From JBBKWH01 sp041165345 (lineage in GTDB: Bacteria; Pseudomonadota; Gammaproteobacteria; Pseudomonadales; Moraxellaceae): a stretch of DNA of 5,998 nucleotides. Below are positions 1-5,998 of the stretch, one piece after another; within the stretch, counting starts at the first letter, position 1; each line of letters starts with the position of its first letter. The position numbers and the translations under genes were made by a program. The stretch is from contig JBEANQ010000151.1 in the NCBI GenBank assembly GCA_041165345.1, positions 1 to 5,998 on the forward strand, read 5' to 3'. Under the pieces are notes generated by a model, which saw only the letters and a program-made list of their open reading frames with translations, did not search any database and was not told the origin of the DNA.

Positions 1-888
1 CGGCATGGTGCGCTCATACTTGCCATTCGGCAATTTTTGACGCTGCAAACCATAATGCTCAAGGTAGTTAATCACCTCAAACAAAGTAATGCCATACAAC
101 GCTTGTGTGGCCAAATATGGAATCACGCGGCGACCAAACAACGCAACCAACGTGCCATGAAACGCTGCGGTCATGGCCCAACCTTGCAGCAATTCGTTAT
201 GCACAGACCAAAACTTTTGGCCTTTGCGTGCCAAGCGACGCTCTTCAATTTCTAAGGCCGACTGAAAGCTACCAAAAACGGTACGGGGCCAGAATTGCCA
301 GAAGGTTTCACCCATTTTGGATGATGCAGGATCTTCAGGGGTCGCGACACGCTTGTGGTGACCATACGGATGCTCAATGCGAAAATGCACATAGCCCGTT
401 GGCAACAACGCCAAATGTGACATGTAATGATAAATTTTTTCTGATTTGTGACTTAATTCGTGCGCAGTGTTAAGCGCAATACCATTCACCGCACCAATCG
501 ACACACCCAGCATGATTTGGTCAAGCAATGGTGTGCCTTTACGGCTCGCTGCATACGCACCAATAAACGTGGCAACATACTGTGAAGGAATATAAGCCTT
601 CACAATGCGCATGTAGTATGGATCTTTCTCAAGATCAGCAATCGCGTCTTCAGGATGGTTTTCGCCATCTGGACCAACTAGTTTATCAATCGCAGGAATC
701 ACACCATGCAACATCAATGGACCAAATGCGCTTAAAAAACGCAGTTTTTTTGGGGCAACGGTATACAGCGATGCCGCCGCTACACCAATCAATGGTAAGG
801 CAGGGCTAAGCAACCATAAAAAACGTTTTTTGTCTTTAAAGGGTGCAGAAGGTTGTTGCAGCAGTGTCGATGGCGTCGTGGCGTTCAT
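1..888 (-). CDS. alkB: Alkane 1-monooxygenase (AlkB/AlkM), C-terminus cut off by the window edge
   Basis: This integral-membrane non-haem di-iron enzyme hydroxylates the terminal carbon of medium- to long-chain n-alkanes, taking electrons from rubredoxin and rubredoxin reductase. The ATG at 888-886 opens 296 codons that remain open to base 1. An AAGG Shine-Dalgarno (898-901, minus strand) lies 9 nt upstream. Visible family motifs are the first histidine box HELSHK (residues 143-148), the second box EHPYGHHK (172-179) and the HYG motif NYLEHYGLQRQK (274-285). Hydrophobic segments suited to membrane helices lie near residues 23-45, 51-67, 100-115, 125-142 and 241-270. AlkB proteins are usually about 400 residues, so roughly 105-115 residues are missing, including the last histidine box (LQRHxDHHA type). 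The text from EHPYGHHK through PEDPASS and WPRTVFGS closely resembles Acinetobacter AlkM from memory. The family call is near certain; chain-length preference cannot be read here. No rubredoxin gene is in view. Confidence 0.96.
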   Translation of the reverse strand, partial: MNATTPSTLLQQPSAPFKDKKRFLWLLSPALPLIGVAAASLYTVAPKKLRFLSAFGPLMLHGVIPAIDKLVGPDGENHPEDAIADLEKDPYYMRIVKAYIPSQYVATFIGAYAASRKGTPLLDQIMLGVSIGAVNGIALNTAHELSHKSEKIYHYMSHLALLPTGYVHFRIEHPYGHHKRVATPEDPASSKMGETFWQFWPRTVFGSFQSALEIEERRLARKGQKFWSVHNELLQGWAMTAAFHGTLVALFGRRVIPYLATQALYGITLFEVINYLEHYGLQRQKLPNGKYERTMP

Positions 889-950
889 GGCTTAGAACCT
901 TTTCAACATCAGGAATTGAGCCATTATTCGGTTTTCGCTGCATCACTCAC

Positions 951-980
951 ACTATCAGGCGTCCAGATAACTCATGTAAA
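951..980 (-). promoter_or_regulatory. Possible sigma-70 promoter for alkB
   Basis: Read on the minus strand, TTTACA (980-975) matches the -35 consensus at five of six bases. After an 18-nt spacer, GATAGT (956-951) matches the -10 consensus at four of six. Transcription would start near 944, giving a leader of about 55-60 nt before the alkB ATG. Alkane hydroxylase genes in Acinetobacter are induced through an AraC-type activator (AlkR), and weak core promoters are common under such control. I cannot identify an activator site here, and a chance match is possible. Confidence 0.3.
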
Positions 981-993
981 ACGCCAATTTTAA

Positions 994-1010
994 TGCAAAT
1001 CCTCCTTGCA
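994..1010 (-). other. Small hairpin exposing a consensus Shine-Dalgarno in the miaE-alkB gap
   Basis: On the minus strand the bases TGCAA and TTGCA form a 5-bp stem around the 7-nt loop GGAGGAT, so an AAGGAGG core (1007-1001) lies in and beside the loop. It begins 10 bases past the miaE stop codon. No good reading frame follows. A rare ATT start six bases downstream gives 15 codons ending at 947; the first ATG (975-973) is 25 nt away and gives only six codons. It could serve a leader peptide on a miaE-alkB read-through transcript, or it could be coincidence. Confidence 0.3.
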
Positions 1011-1017
1011 TCTGTGT

Positions 1018-1653
1018 TTAAGCCAATACAGGCACACCACTATGAAAGCGCAATTGGTCATCTGGAGATTCAATCAACTCGCGTTCAACCTCACGAAAAA
1101 ATGCGATTCGGTCGTCAATTGGGGCTTGTGCCATCTGCTCGGCCAAGGCCAAATAGTCGGCAAAATGTCGTGATTCTGACTTCAGTAAATAGCGATAAAA
1201 CTTGGCGAGTTCATCATCCACGTACGGTGCTAATGCCGCAAAACGCTCGCATGAGCGAGCCTCAACAAACGCGCCAATAATTAAAATATCGACTAACGCT
1301 GCAGGCTCATGGGTACGAATATGTTTTCGCAGCCCATTGGCATAGCGACTCGCCGGAATCGCCTCCCATGCCTGACCTCGTTTGATCATCACCTCAAGCA
1401 CTTGCTCATAATGCAGCATCTCTTCACGCACCAGTTGCGCCAAACGCACTTGTAAGTCGGTATAAAAACCATAGCGAAACATCAAATTAATGGCTGTACT
1501 GGCTGCTTTTTTTTCACAATTGGCATGATCTTGAATGATCAACGGCAAGTGCCCAGCCGCAGCTTGTAACCAAGCCTGTGGCGTATGACAGCCCAAAAAT
1601 GCATGGATGGGAGCCATTAATTCAACGGTTGCATTCACAACTGATTTCTCCAT
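1018..1653 (-). CDS. miaE: tRNA 2-methylthio-N6-isopentenyladenosine(37) hydroxylase MiaE
   Basis: MiaE hydroxylates the isopentenyl side chain of ms2i6A at position 37 of tRNAs that read UNN codons, giving ms2io6A. It is a cytosolic, O2-dependent ferritin-like di-iron enzyme. The 211-residue product shows the expected carboxylate and histidine ligands: E47 in DHANCEKKA, the E78-x-x-H81 pair in REEMLHYEQ, E131 in FVEARSCERF (131-138), and the E160-x-x-H163 pair in KSESRHFADY. The C-terminus RFHSGVP also matches enterobacterial MiaE from memory. The length fits the shorter Pseudomonas/Acinetobacter form, which lacks an insertion present in the roughly 270-residue Salmonella enzyme. The ATG at 1653 has only a weak Shine-Dalgarno; M13 is an alternative start but has none at all. 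The gene lies 129 bp ahead of alkB on the same strand and diverges from the hydrolase gene across 132 bp. That gap holds a 6-bp inverted repeat (CCATCA 1691-1696, TGATGG 1708-1713) overlapping a possible -10 TATAGT (1701-1696, minus) that lacks a convincing -35. Confidence 0.95.
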   Translation of the reverse strand: MEKSVVNATVELMAPIHAFLGCHTPQAWLQAAAGHLPLIIQDHANCEKKAASTAINLMFRYGFYTDLQVRLAQLVREEMLHYEQVLEVMIKRGQAWEAIPASRYANGLRKHIRTHEPAALVDILIIGAFVEARSCERFAALAPYVDDELAKFYRYLLKSESRHFADYLALAEQMAQAPIDDRIAFFREVERELIESPDDQLRFHSGVPVLA

Positions 1654-1771
1654 TTCAACCCAAAGACCTTGTGCGCCGTGGCGATTCTTGCCATCACTAT
1701 ACGCTGATGATGGTTTACAGCAGACTACAGAGGACGCACTATTACACGCTCATAACCATTTCATTTTAGAC

Positions 1772-1776
1772 AGGAG
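1772..1776 (+). promoter_or_regulatory. Shine-Dalgarno AGGAG of the hydrolase gene
   Basis: AGGAG lies nine bases before the ATG at 1786. This fixes that ATG as the start, since the next in-frame methionines (codons 6 and 7) have no such site. Confidence 0.75.
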
Positions 1777-1785
1777 CCTACAGCC

Positions 1786-2556
1786 ATGAGCAACACCATT
1801 ATGATGATTCACGGCATGTGTGGTGGTGGCTGGTACTGGGAGCGTTATCGCAGTATTTTAGAGCAAGTCGGCTATACCTGCCTGACGCCAGACTTACCCA
1901 TGCATGACACCAATGTGAGCCAACCCGCGCATCCCAACTTGGGCAACACCAGTATCTTGGATTATGTGACTGCGTTAGAAGCCCAGATTGCCACCTTAGA
2001 CCAACCACCAATTCTGATTGGGCACTCAATGGGTGGCCTGTTGGCACAGATTCTAGCCAGTCGTGGCCTTGCCAAGGCAGTGGTGTTGCTCACGCCAGCC
2101 TCGCCCGCAGGCATCGTGGCACTCATGCCCTCTGTATTGCGGACGTTTTTTCCGGTGACGAGTCGTTGGAACTTTTGGAACAAGCCATTCACCATGAGCC
2201 AAGCGACCATCGACTACGCCATTTTAAACCAAACCCCCAAAGCCGAACGCGACACCCTGTATCCACGCATGGGACATGAGTCAGGACGCGCAGCCTTTGA
2301 GATTGGCTTTTGGCCGTTTGATCAACAACACGCCACACGGGTTAACGCCGCGGATGTCCGCTGCCCCATGTTGGTGATTGGTGCAGGCAAAGACCGCATT
2401 ACGCCCGCATCAGTGGTGCGTCAGGTGGCCGCCAAATACCCACAAGCCAACTATCGTGAATACCACAATAATGGGCATTGGGTGGTGGGTGAACCCAACT
2501 GGCAAGACATTGTCACCGACATTGTCGGCTGGCTAAAAATCAACGTACCTGACTAA
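1786..2556 (+). CDS. Alpha/beta-hydrolase fold protein, substrate unknown
   Basis: This is a 256-residue single-domain alpha/beta hydrolase, probably cytosolic, with no signal peptide or membrane segment. The N-terminal strand ends in HGMCGGGW (residues 9-16), the usual HG oxyanion-hole region. The nucleophile elbow GHSMGG puts the catalytic serine at S81. The acid is D203 in GAGKDRITP, and the histidine is H231 in NNGHWVVGE, so the triad is complete. Between about residues 105 and 190 a cap segment rich in Phe and Trp (FFPVTSRWNFWNKPF, 121-135) would line a hydrophobic pocket. Esterase, lipase-like, thioesterase and C-C hydrolase activities are all compatible with this fold, so no substrate can be named; nearby alkB does not prove a role in alkane metabolism. 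The gene diverges from miaE and converges on pdxJ, so it is probably transcribed alone. Confidence 0.9.
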   Translation: MSNTIMMIHGMCGGGWYWERYRSILEQVGYTCLTPDLPMHDTNVSQPAHPNLGNTSILDYVTALEAQIATLDQPPILIGHSMGGLLAQILASRGLAKAVVLLTPASPAGIVALMPSVLRTFFPVTSRWNFWNKPFTMSQATIDYAILNQTPKAERDTLYPRMGHESGRAAFEIGFWPFDQQHATRVNAADVRCPMLVIGAGKDRITPASVVRQVAAKYPQANYREYHNNGHWVVGEPNWQDIVTDIVGWLKINVPD

Positions 2557-2574
2557 TCTCAACGGTCATCACCC

Positions 2575-2601
2575 ACCCATCAGGCACCTCACCTGATGGG
2601 T
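2575..2601. terminator. Perfect hairpin between the converging hydrolase and pdxJ genes
   Basis: ACCCATCAGG (2575-2584) and CCTGATGGGT (2592-2601) form a perfect 10-bp stem with a 7-base loop, placed between the two stop codons (19 bases after one, 26 bases after the other). The position fits a bidirectional terminator or an mRNA 3'-end stabiliser. Neither strand has a run of T after the stem, so it is not a textbook intrinsic terminator. Confidence 0.55.
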
Positions 2602-2626
2602 ATATCGACTGCATATCCAACGATCA

Positions 2627-3352
2627 TCAGCCCGCACGGGCAGCCAACATGGCGGCTTTCATCTGTTGCACTGCTTGGGTCAAACCCACAAACACACTGT
2701 CGGCAATTAACGCATGGCCGATATTCAGCTCATGCATGTGAGCAATCTGAGCCACCGCGGCCACGTTATCTAGATTCAAGCCATGCCCTGCATTCACAAT
2801 CAAACGGCCAGCAGCATACTCGCTGGCATGAATCAAACGGATCAGCTCGGCTTGCTGCGCCACACCCTGTGCATCGGCATACGCACCCGTATGCAGCTCA
2901 ATCACCGGCGCACCACACGCCAACGCTGCATCAATTTGCGCCGCATCGGGATCAATAAACAACGAGACCTCACAACCTGCTGCGGTCAAACGAGCCGTCG
3001 CCTGACGAATTTTATCCAGTTGTCCCCGCACATCTAGACCGCCTTCAGTGGTCAGCTCTTCGCGTTTTTCGGGTACAAGGCACACATGTTGCGGTTTGAT
3101 CTGACAAGCAAAGTCGATCATAAAATCGGTGACGGCGATTTCAAGATTCATCCGTGTCCGCAGTAACGGGCGCATACGCAGCACGTCGGCATCTTGAATA
3201 TGACGGCGGTCTTCGCGCAAATGCAGCGTAATGCCGTCAGCACCGGCATCTTCGCAGGCCAGCGCTGCCGCAACGGGATCAGGATAACGCGTGCCACGCG
3301 CCTGACGCAGCGTCGCCACATGATCAATGTTGACCCCTAAAAGTAAGCTCAT
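2627..3352 (-). CDS. pdxJ: Pyridoxine 5'-phosphate synthase PdxJ
   Basis: PdxJ condenses 1-deoxy-D-xylulose 5-phosphate with 3-amino-2-oxopropyl phosphate to give pyridoxine 5'-phosphate, the ring-closing step of DXP-dependent vitamin B6 synthesis. It is a cytosolic TIM-barrel enzyme. The 241 residues match the usual length (243 in E. coli) and show the family signatures LLGVNIDHVATLRQARGT (residues 4-21), HLREDRRHI (44-52), RMNLE (67-71), LVPEKR (92-97), TTEGGLDV (101-108) and NAGHGL (187-192). By correspondence with E. coli, the catalytic residues are H44, E71 and H190, with E152 also conserved; all are present. The ATG at 3352 has a weak GAGA ribosome site eight bases upstream. Many gammaproteobacteria have recO directly upstream of pdxJ; here the upstream neighbour is an unrelated divergent gene. 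The sampled base composition is GC-rich (41 of 60 bases at 3241-3300). Confidence 0.98.
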   Translation of the reverse strand: MSLLLGVNIDHVATLRQARGTRYPDPVAAALACEDAGADGITLHLREDRRHIQDADVLRMRPLLRTRMNLEIAVTDFMIDFACQIKPQHVCLVPEKREELTTEGGLDVRGQLDKIRQATARLTAAGCEVSLFIDPDAAQIDAALACGAPVIELHTGAYADAQGVAQQAELIRLIHASEYAAGRLIVNAGHGLNLDNVAAVAQIAHMHELNIGHALIADSVFVGLTQAVQQMKAAMLAARAG

Positions 3353-3396
3353 GACAGCGTTCTCGGCTTAGATAACGATAGAATGGGCGGCAATTT

Positions 3397-3424
3397 AGCA
3401 TAATTTACGCCTTTGGTTCTGCAA
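3397..3424 (-). promoter_or_regulatory. Possible pdxJ promoter
   Basis: On the minus strand TTGCAG (3424-3419) and TATGCT (3402-3397) are separated by 16 bases and would start transcription near 3390, about 37 bases before the pdxJ ATG. The matches to consensus are three and four of six. The case rests mainly on position, because pdxJ has no upstream co-directional gene in this window to drive it. Confidence 0.35.
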
Positions 3425-3475
3425 CGCTGGCTTAACAATCGCTGGGTTGAGTGACTTAAACCGAATATTGATACG

Positions 3476-3517
3476 GCCAAAATATTGCTTAGACCAATAG
3501 CACAATGATATTTTGGC
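3476..3517. repeat. Perfect 10-bp inverted repeat upstream of the 803-residue gene
   Basis: GCCAAAATAT (3476-3485) recurs as its exact reverse complement ATATTTTGGC (3508-3517) with 22 bases between. The half-site centres are 32 bases apart, about three helical turns, so two regulator subunits could bind the same face of the DNA. It overlaps the presumed promoter of the downstream gene and ends 27 bases before its likely start codon, so an operator or 5'-leader hairpin is plausible. No T-run follows that would make it an intrinsic terminator. Confidence 0.6.
3485..3514 (+). promoter_or_regulatory. Weak candidate promoter for the 803-residue gene
   Basis: TTGCTT (3485-3490) and TATTTT (3509-3514) are 18 bases apart, matching the -35 at three and the -10 at four of six positions. 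Both elements overlap the arms of the inverted repeat, so a protein bound there would block RNA polymerase. Transcription would begin near 3521, downstream of the ATG at 3505 and upstream of the ATG at 3544. Confidence 0.2.
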
Positions 3518-3543
3518 TTCACCAACGAGATGGAACTTATAAC

Positions 3544-5955
3544 ATGCTGACTGATCAAGCAAATTTTCTGAGATTCATTAAGTGTGATGACTTCCAGCCA
3601 GACGAATTCCACAACTTCCTAGAAGAATTTGACATCAATCAGGCCGATTTTTTGGCATGGATAGAGCACAATCAAGCACCTTGGCAGTACTTTCATTTCT
3701 ATGTCCTACTGGTTAAAAATTACTTAAATGACCAGCACAGCATTCAACCGATCATAGACTTTGCTTTTTCCAAGAATTCTTACGGGATTGGCAGTCTACT
3801 GAATATCCTCCAATACCCACAGAAAAAATATCCTAACGTACTAGATATGCAAAAATTTGAACATATGCTGCTAGATTACATCAAACAGCACTCGCTGGAT
3901 GATCTATCGTCGCAACTGGAGTCATTATTGCCGTGCTATAACCATTCTCATTATTTTCATCAGATTGCTGCTTACGTATGCCAAAACCTTCAGGTAGATC
4001 ACGCCTCGCTGATTAGAGCCACAGTGGGCTATTGCCGTGGGAGGGATCATGATTATGGAGTTTTGCAAAAATTAAGTGATTTTATTGAACAAAAAAATTT
4101 CATTTGTACAGAATACGACTTAAGACTGTGGGCAACACAAACCAAACACTGTGATATTAGGGGAAAAATATCAACGCTATCTCTGAAAGCCTTAGAAAGG
4201 CTACTGCGAGATCCATCACAATATCATGCTGAAAATTTTGTCAAATATGAGTTTAGACGCTCTGAGCAACCTATCATTTATCATATTGGCCTATTAAAAA
4301 ATATACACTCCACAGCCGCAAGCAACCTACTAAGTCAAATTATCGAGAACGAAAGACTTTATATTCTTATTCGATTTGAAGCGGTTTTTACTTACTTCCA
4401 AAAAAACAAGACACATCATCCTTTAAAAAGCAGCATTACCCAAACGACCCTTTCAGGCCGCTGGCGGCTGATCGAAGAAAACCATACCATCGCTAACGAT
4501 TATGACTTATTCCAAGCGTCTGATTTTTTCACCCTAGATGAAGTTTTGTTGGCAACAAACATACAGCAATGGTGCTACAAAGCCAGTCGATTTTTGCACC
4601 TTTATGGCGACGAGAAACAGCAAAAACCCGTTTTCAACGATCTACTAAACTCTATTGCCAATGAAACCCAGAAACTTCTAAAAGAAGAGGATTACCAATG
4701 TATGTCCTTACATTTTAATCAGATCAGTTGCTTGTGTCACGCACTAATACAGAATGGCATCACCCCACCCCAACGACAGCAACTCGAAGCCCAACTGCTC
4801 AACGCATTACAGCAGTGCTCCACTCATTTAAGCAATCCCGAATTTATACAGCGAAAACTGGTTTCTTTGGTTTACAGCTTAAACATGAAAATTCCAACTG
4901 AATACTTTGAGTTGCTTGGCACATGGTCACAGCTTGAAATCACTTGGCAAGATAAAAACATAGACCTAGAGAGCATTTGGCAGCAGCTCCTAGATGCAAA
5001 GGTGATCGAACACGATGCCATTTTTGATGATCGACAGAATTTTTTTGGGCAGTTCTTTAGAAATTTACACTACACTTACTACGACCGTAAGGACGATACA
5101 CCCTTTCACGATACAGTCTTTTCTTATTTTTTTAGTGAATCGGTGAAATGGGTCTTTGAGGAAAATTTGGACACCTCTCAATTAGAGAGTATTATAGATA
5201 TTAATCATGTGAATGACGATTTGGACTGGAAATATATAGAATATTTTTATTTTTTATATCAGGATAAGTATTATAGGTTTTTTATCTACGCACTTTCACA
5301 CTCCCTTTCTATTGACCAACAGTCGATATTATATGTGTGCAATCAGATTCTCAGAACTTTTGACTCTGACATTGCCATTTATGTGTTAGAAGGCGACGTC
5401 TACGATGCATTTGGCTATGATTTTGTATGCTTCTCTGCACACAGGCTGAAATTTGAAGCATGCAACCAATCTGGCTTGATTCCATGTCACTCGCCAAGAT
5501 TTTTTACACCAATATCGAAGAGCTTAGCTTTTTTGGAAATACAGGACGAATTTCAGTCGATTGTGCAAGCAGGTGGTTTTGCTTCTGCAATAGATGGTGA
5601 CTTTATCGCAATCCCTAAATATCCGCTCATTACCTCAAAAGAAGCTCAGGCTTGGCTGCTCAGTATGATTGATGAGATGGTTTCTAGAACGCATAAACAA
5701 AGTCTGGAAATAAGCAATCAGGTCGAGCAGGCTGTCAATGTCCGGAATCTTTTTGTCAGTCTAGCTTTAAATATGATTATTCGTTATCCCGCTACGGTTG
5801 AGAGCCTGAAAAGAAAGTATCCACTTTTACAAAAAACCGACTTCTCAGCAGATTCATGCAACTTGCAACCTGCTCAGGTCTTAGATCGTATATTTGATAA
5901 AGAAGCGTTGTCTATGAATTTACAATATCCTCAAGCAGGGCTATCACTTTCATAG
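3544..5955 (+). CDS. Uncharacterised 803-residue protein, AT-rich gene
   Basis: I do not recognise this protein. It starts MLTDQANFLRF and reads as a largely alpha-helical cytosolic protein with no signal peptide, no membrane segment and no obvious short tandem repeat. I found no Walker A (GxxxxGK), nuclease-like or protease-like signature. A segment at residues 560-582 has 12 aromatic residues out of 23. A glycine-containing stretch GGFASAIDGDFIAIPKYP (677-694) looks like strands or a hairpin before a helical C-terminus. The ATG at 3544 is preferred: it has GGA nine bases upstream, whereas the in-frame ATG at 3505 has no ribosome site and lies inside the inverted repeat, possibly upstream of transcription start. 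The longer form would be 816 residues. The gene is visibly poorer in GC than its neighbours (12 of 60 bases at 5221-5280, 22 of 60 at 4261-4320) and uses AGG, AGA and ATA codons, suggesting transfer or weak codon selection. It diverges from pdxJ and nothing co-directional follows in the window. The reading frame is intact, so it is probably expressed. Confidence 0.85.
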   Translation: MLTDQANFLRFIKCDDFQPDEFHNFLEEFDINQADFLAWIEHNQAPWQYFHFYVLLVKNYLNDQHSIQPIIDFAFSKNSYGIGSLLNILQYPQKKYPNVLDMQKFEHMLLDYIKQHSLDDLSSQLESLLPCYNHSHYFHQIAAYVCQNLQVDHASLIRATVGYCRGRDHDYGVLQKLSDFIEQKNFICTEYDLRLWATQTKHCDIRGKISTLSLKALERLLRDPSQYHAENFVKYEFRRSEQPIIYHIGLLKNIHSTAASNLLSQIIENERLYILIRFEAVFTYFQKNKTHHPLKSSITQTTLSGRWRLIEENHTIANDYDLFQASDFFTLDEVLLATNIQQWCYKASRFLHLYGDEKQQKPVFNDLLNSIANETQKLLKEEDYQCMSLHFNQISCLCHALIQNGITPPQRQQLEAQLLNALQQCSTHLSNPEFIQRKLVSLVYSLNMKIPTEYFELLGTWSQLEITWQDKNIDLESIWQQLLDAKVIEHDAIFDDRQNFFGQFFRNLHYTYYDRKDDTPFHDTVFSYFFSESVKWVFEENLDTSQLESIIDINHVNDDLDWKYIEYFYFLYQDKYYRFFIYALSHSLSIDQQSILYVCNQILRTFDSDIAIYVLEGDVYDAFGYDFVCFSAHRLKFEACNQSGLIPCHSPRFFTPISKSLAFLEIQDEFQSIVQAGGFASAIDGDFIAIPKYPLITSKEAQAWLLSMIDEMVSRTHKQSLEISNQVEQAVNVRNLFVSLALNMIIRYPATVESLKRKYPLLQKTDFSADSCNLQPAQVLDRIFDKEALSMNLQYPQAGLSLS

Positions 5956-5998
5956 AGATTAATAGCAGGACGTTAGCTCATCCGCGATAATCGAGGTT

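Noticed and set aside
37..473. Plus-strand open frames opposite alkB
   Set aside because: They are antisense to a clear AlkB sequence with histidine boxes; the products show no family features.
835..943. Minus-strand frame from ATG 943 overlapping the alkB start in another frame
   Set aside because: It is under 40 codons, has no clear Shine-Dalgarno and no plausible product; it is not supported as a leader peptide.
843..1280. Plus-strand 145-codon frame across the alkB-miaE gap
   Set aside because: It is antisense to miaE over much of its length, lacks a Shine-Dalgarno and has no recognisable product.
2596..3037. Plus-strand frames opposite pdxJ
   Set aside because: They are antisense shadows of a fully conserved pdxJ; the His/Pro/Arg-rich product is typical of a reverse frame.
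3421..3470. Short direct repeats CGCTGG and AATATTG in the pdxJ-orphan gap
   Set aside because: Two copies each of six or seven bases are expected by chance and have no regular spacing, so this is not an iteron set or CRISPR.
3349..3612. Minus-strand open frame of 87 codons upstream of pdxJ, overlapping the start of the orphan gene
   Set aside because: It overlaps the orphan gene and the promoter region of both genes, has no convincing ribosome site and reads like translated non-coding sequence.
5956..5998. Searched the tail for a terminator or the start of a further gene
   Set aside because: There is no stem followed by a T-run and no start codon with a ribosome site; only 43 bases are visible.

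Overview
The window looks like chromosomal DNA from a hydrocarbon-degrading gammaproteobacterium. A Moraxellaceae-type host (Acinetobacter or Alkanindiges relatives) is plausible. The AlkB fragment reads closely like Acinetobacter AlkM, and MiaE and PdxJ are both of gammaproteobacterial type. No 16S or other taxonomic marker is present, so the assignment is an inference.

Layout, left to right. The 5' portion of an alkane 1-monooxygenase gene (alkB/alkM) runs on the minus strand and off the left edge (1-888). Behind a 129-bp gap lies miaE, also on the minus strand (1018-1653), encoding a tRNA-modifying di-iron hydroxylase. Divergent from miaE is a plus-strand alpha/beta hydrolase gene (1786-2556) with a complete Ser-Asp-His triad. 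It converges on pdxJ (2627-3352, minus), the vitamin B6 enzyme pyridoxine 5'-phosphate synthase; a perfect 10-bp stem hairpin sits between their stop codons. Divergent from pdxJ is a large plus-strand gene (3544-5955) for an 803-residue, probably cytosolic protein that I do not recognise. The last 43 bases hold nothing I can identify.

The first four genes are ordinary metabolic or housekeeping genes with mid-range GC. The 803-residue gene is visibly more AT-rich, with a patch near 5221-5280 at 20% GC, and uses codons such as AGG, AGA and ATA freely. It stands alone next to pdxJ, where many relatives carry recO. Its presumed promoter region contains a perfect 10-bp inverted repeat. It is the best candidate here for an accessory or transferred gene of undescribed function, but nothing in the sequence shows what it does. 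I see no CRISPR array, insertion sequence, tRNA or rRNA.

The genes do not form one obvious pathway. AlkB would start alkane oxidation at the inner membrane, MiaE modifies tRNA, PdxJ makes pyridoxine phosphate, and the hydrolase substrate cannot be told from sequence. The one thematic link is that AlkB and MiaE are neighbouring, co-directional, oxygen-dependent di-iron hydroxylases.
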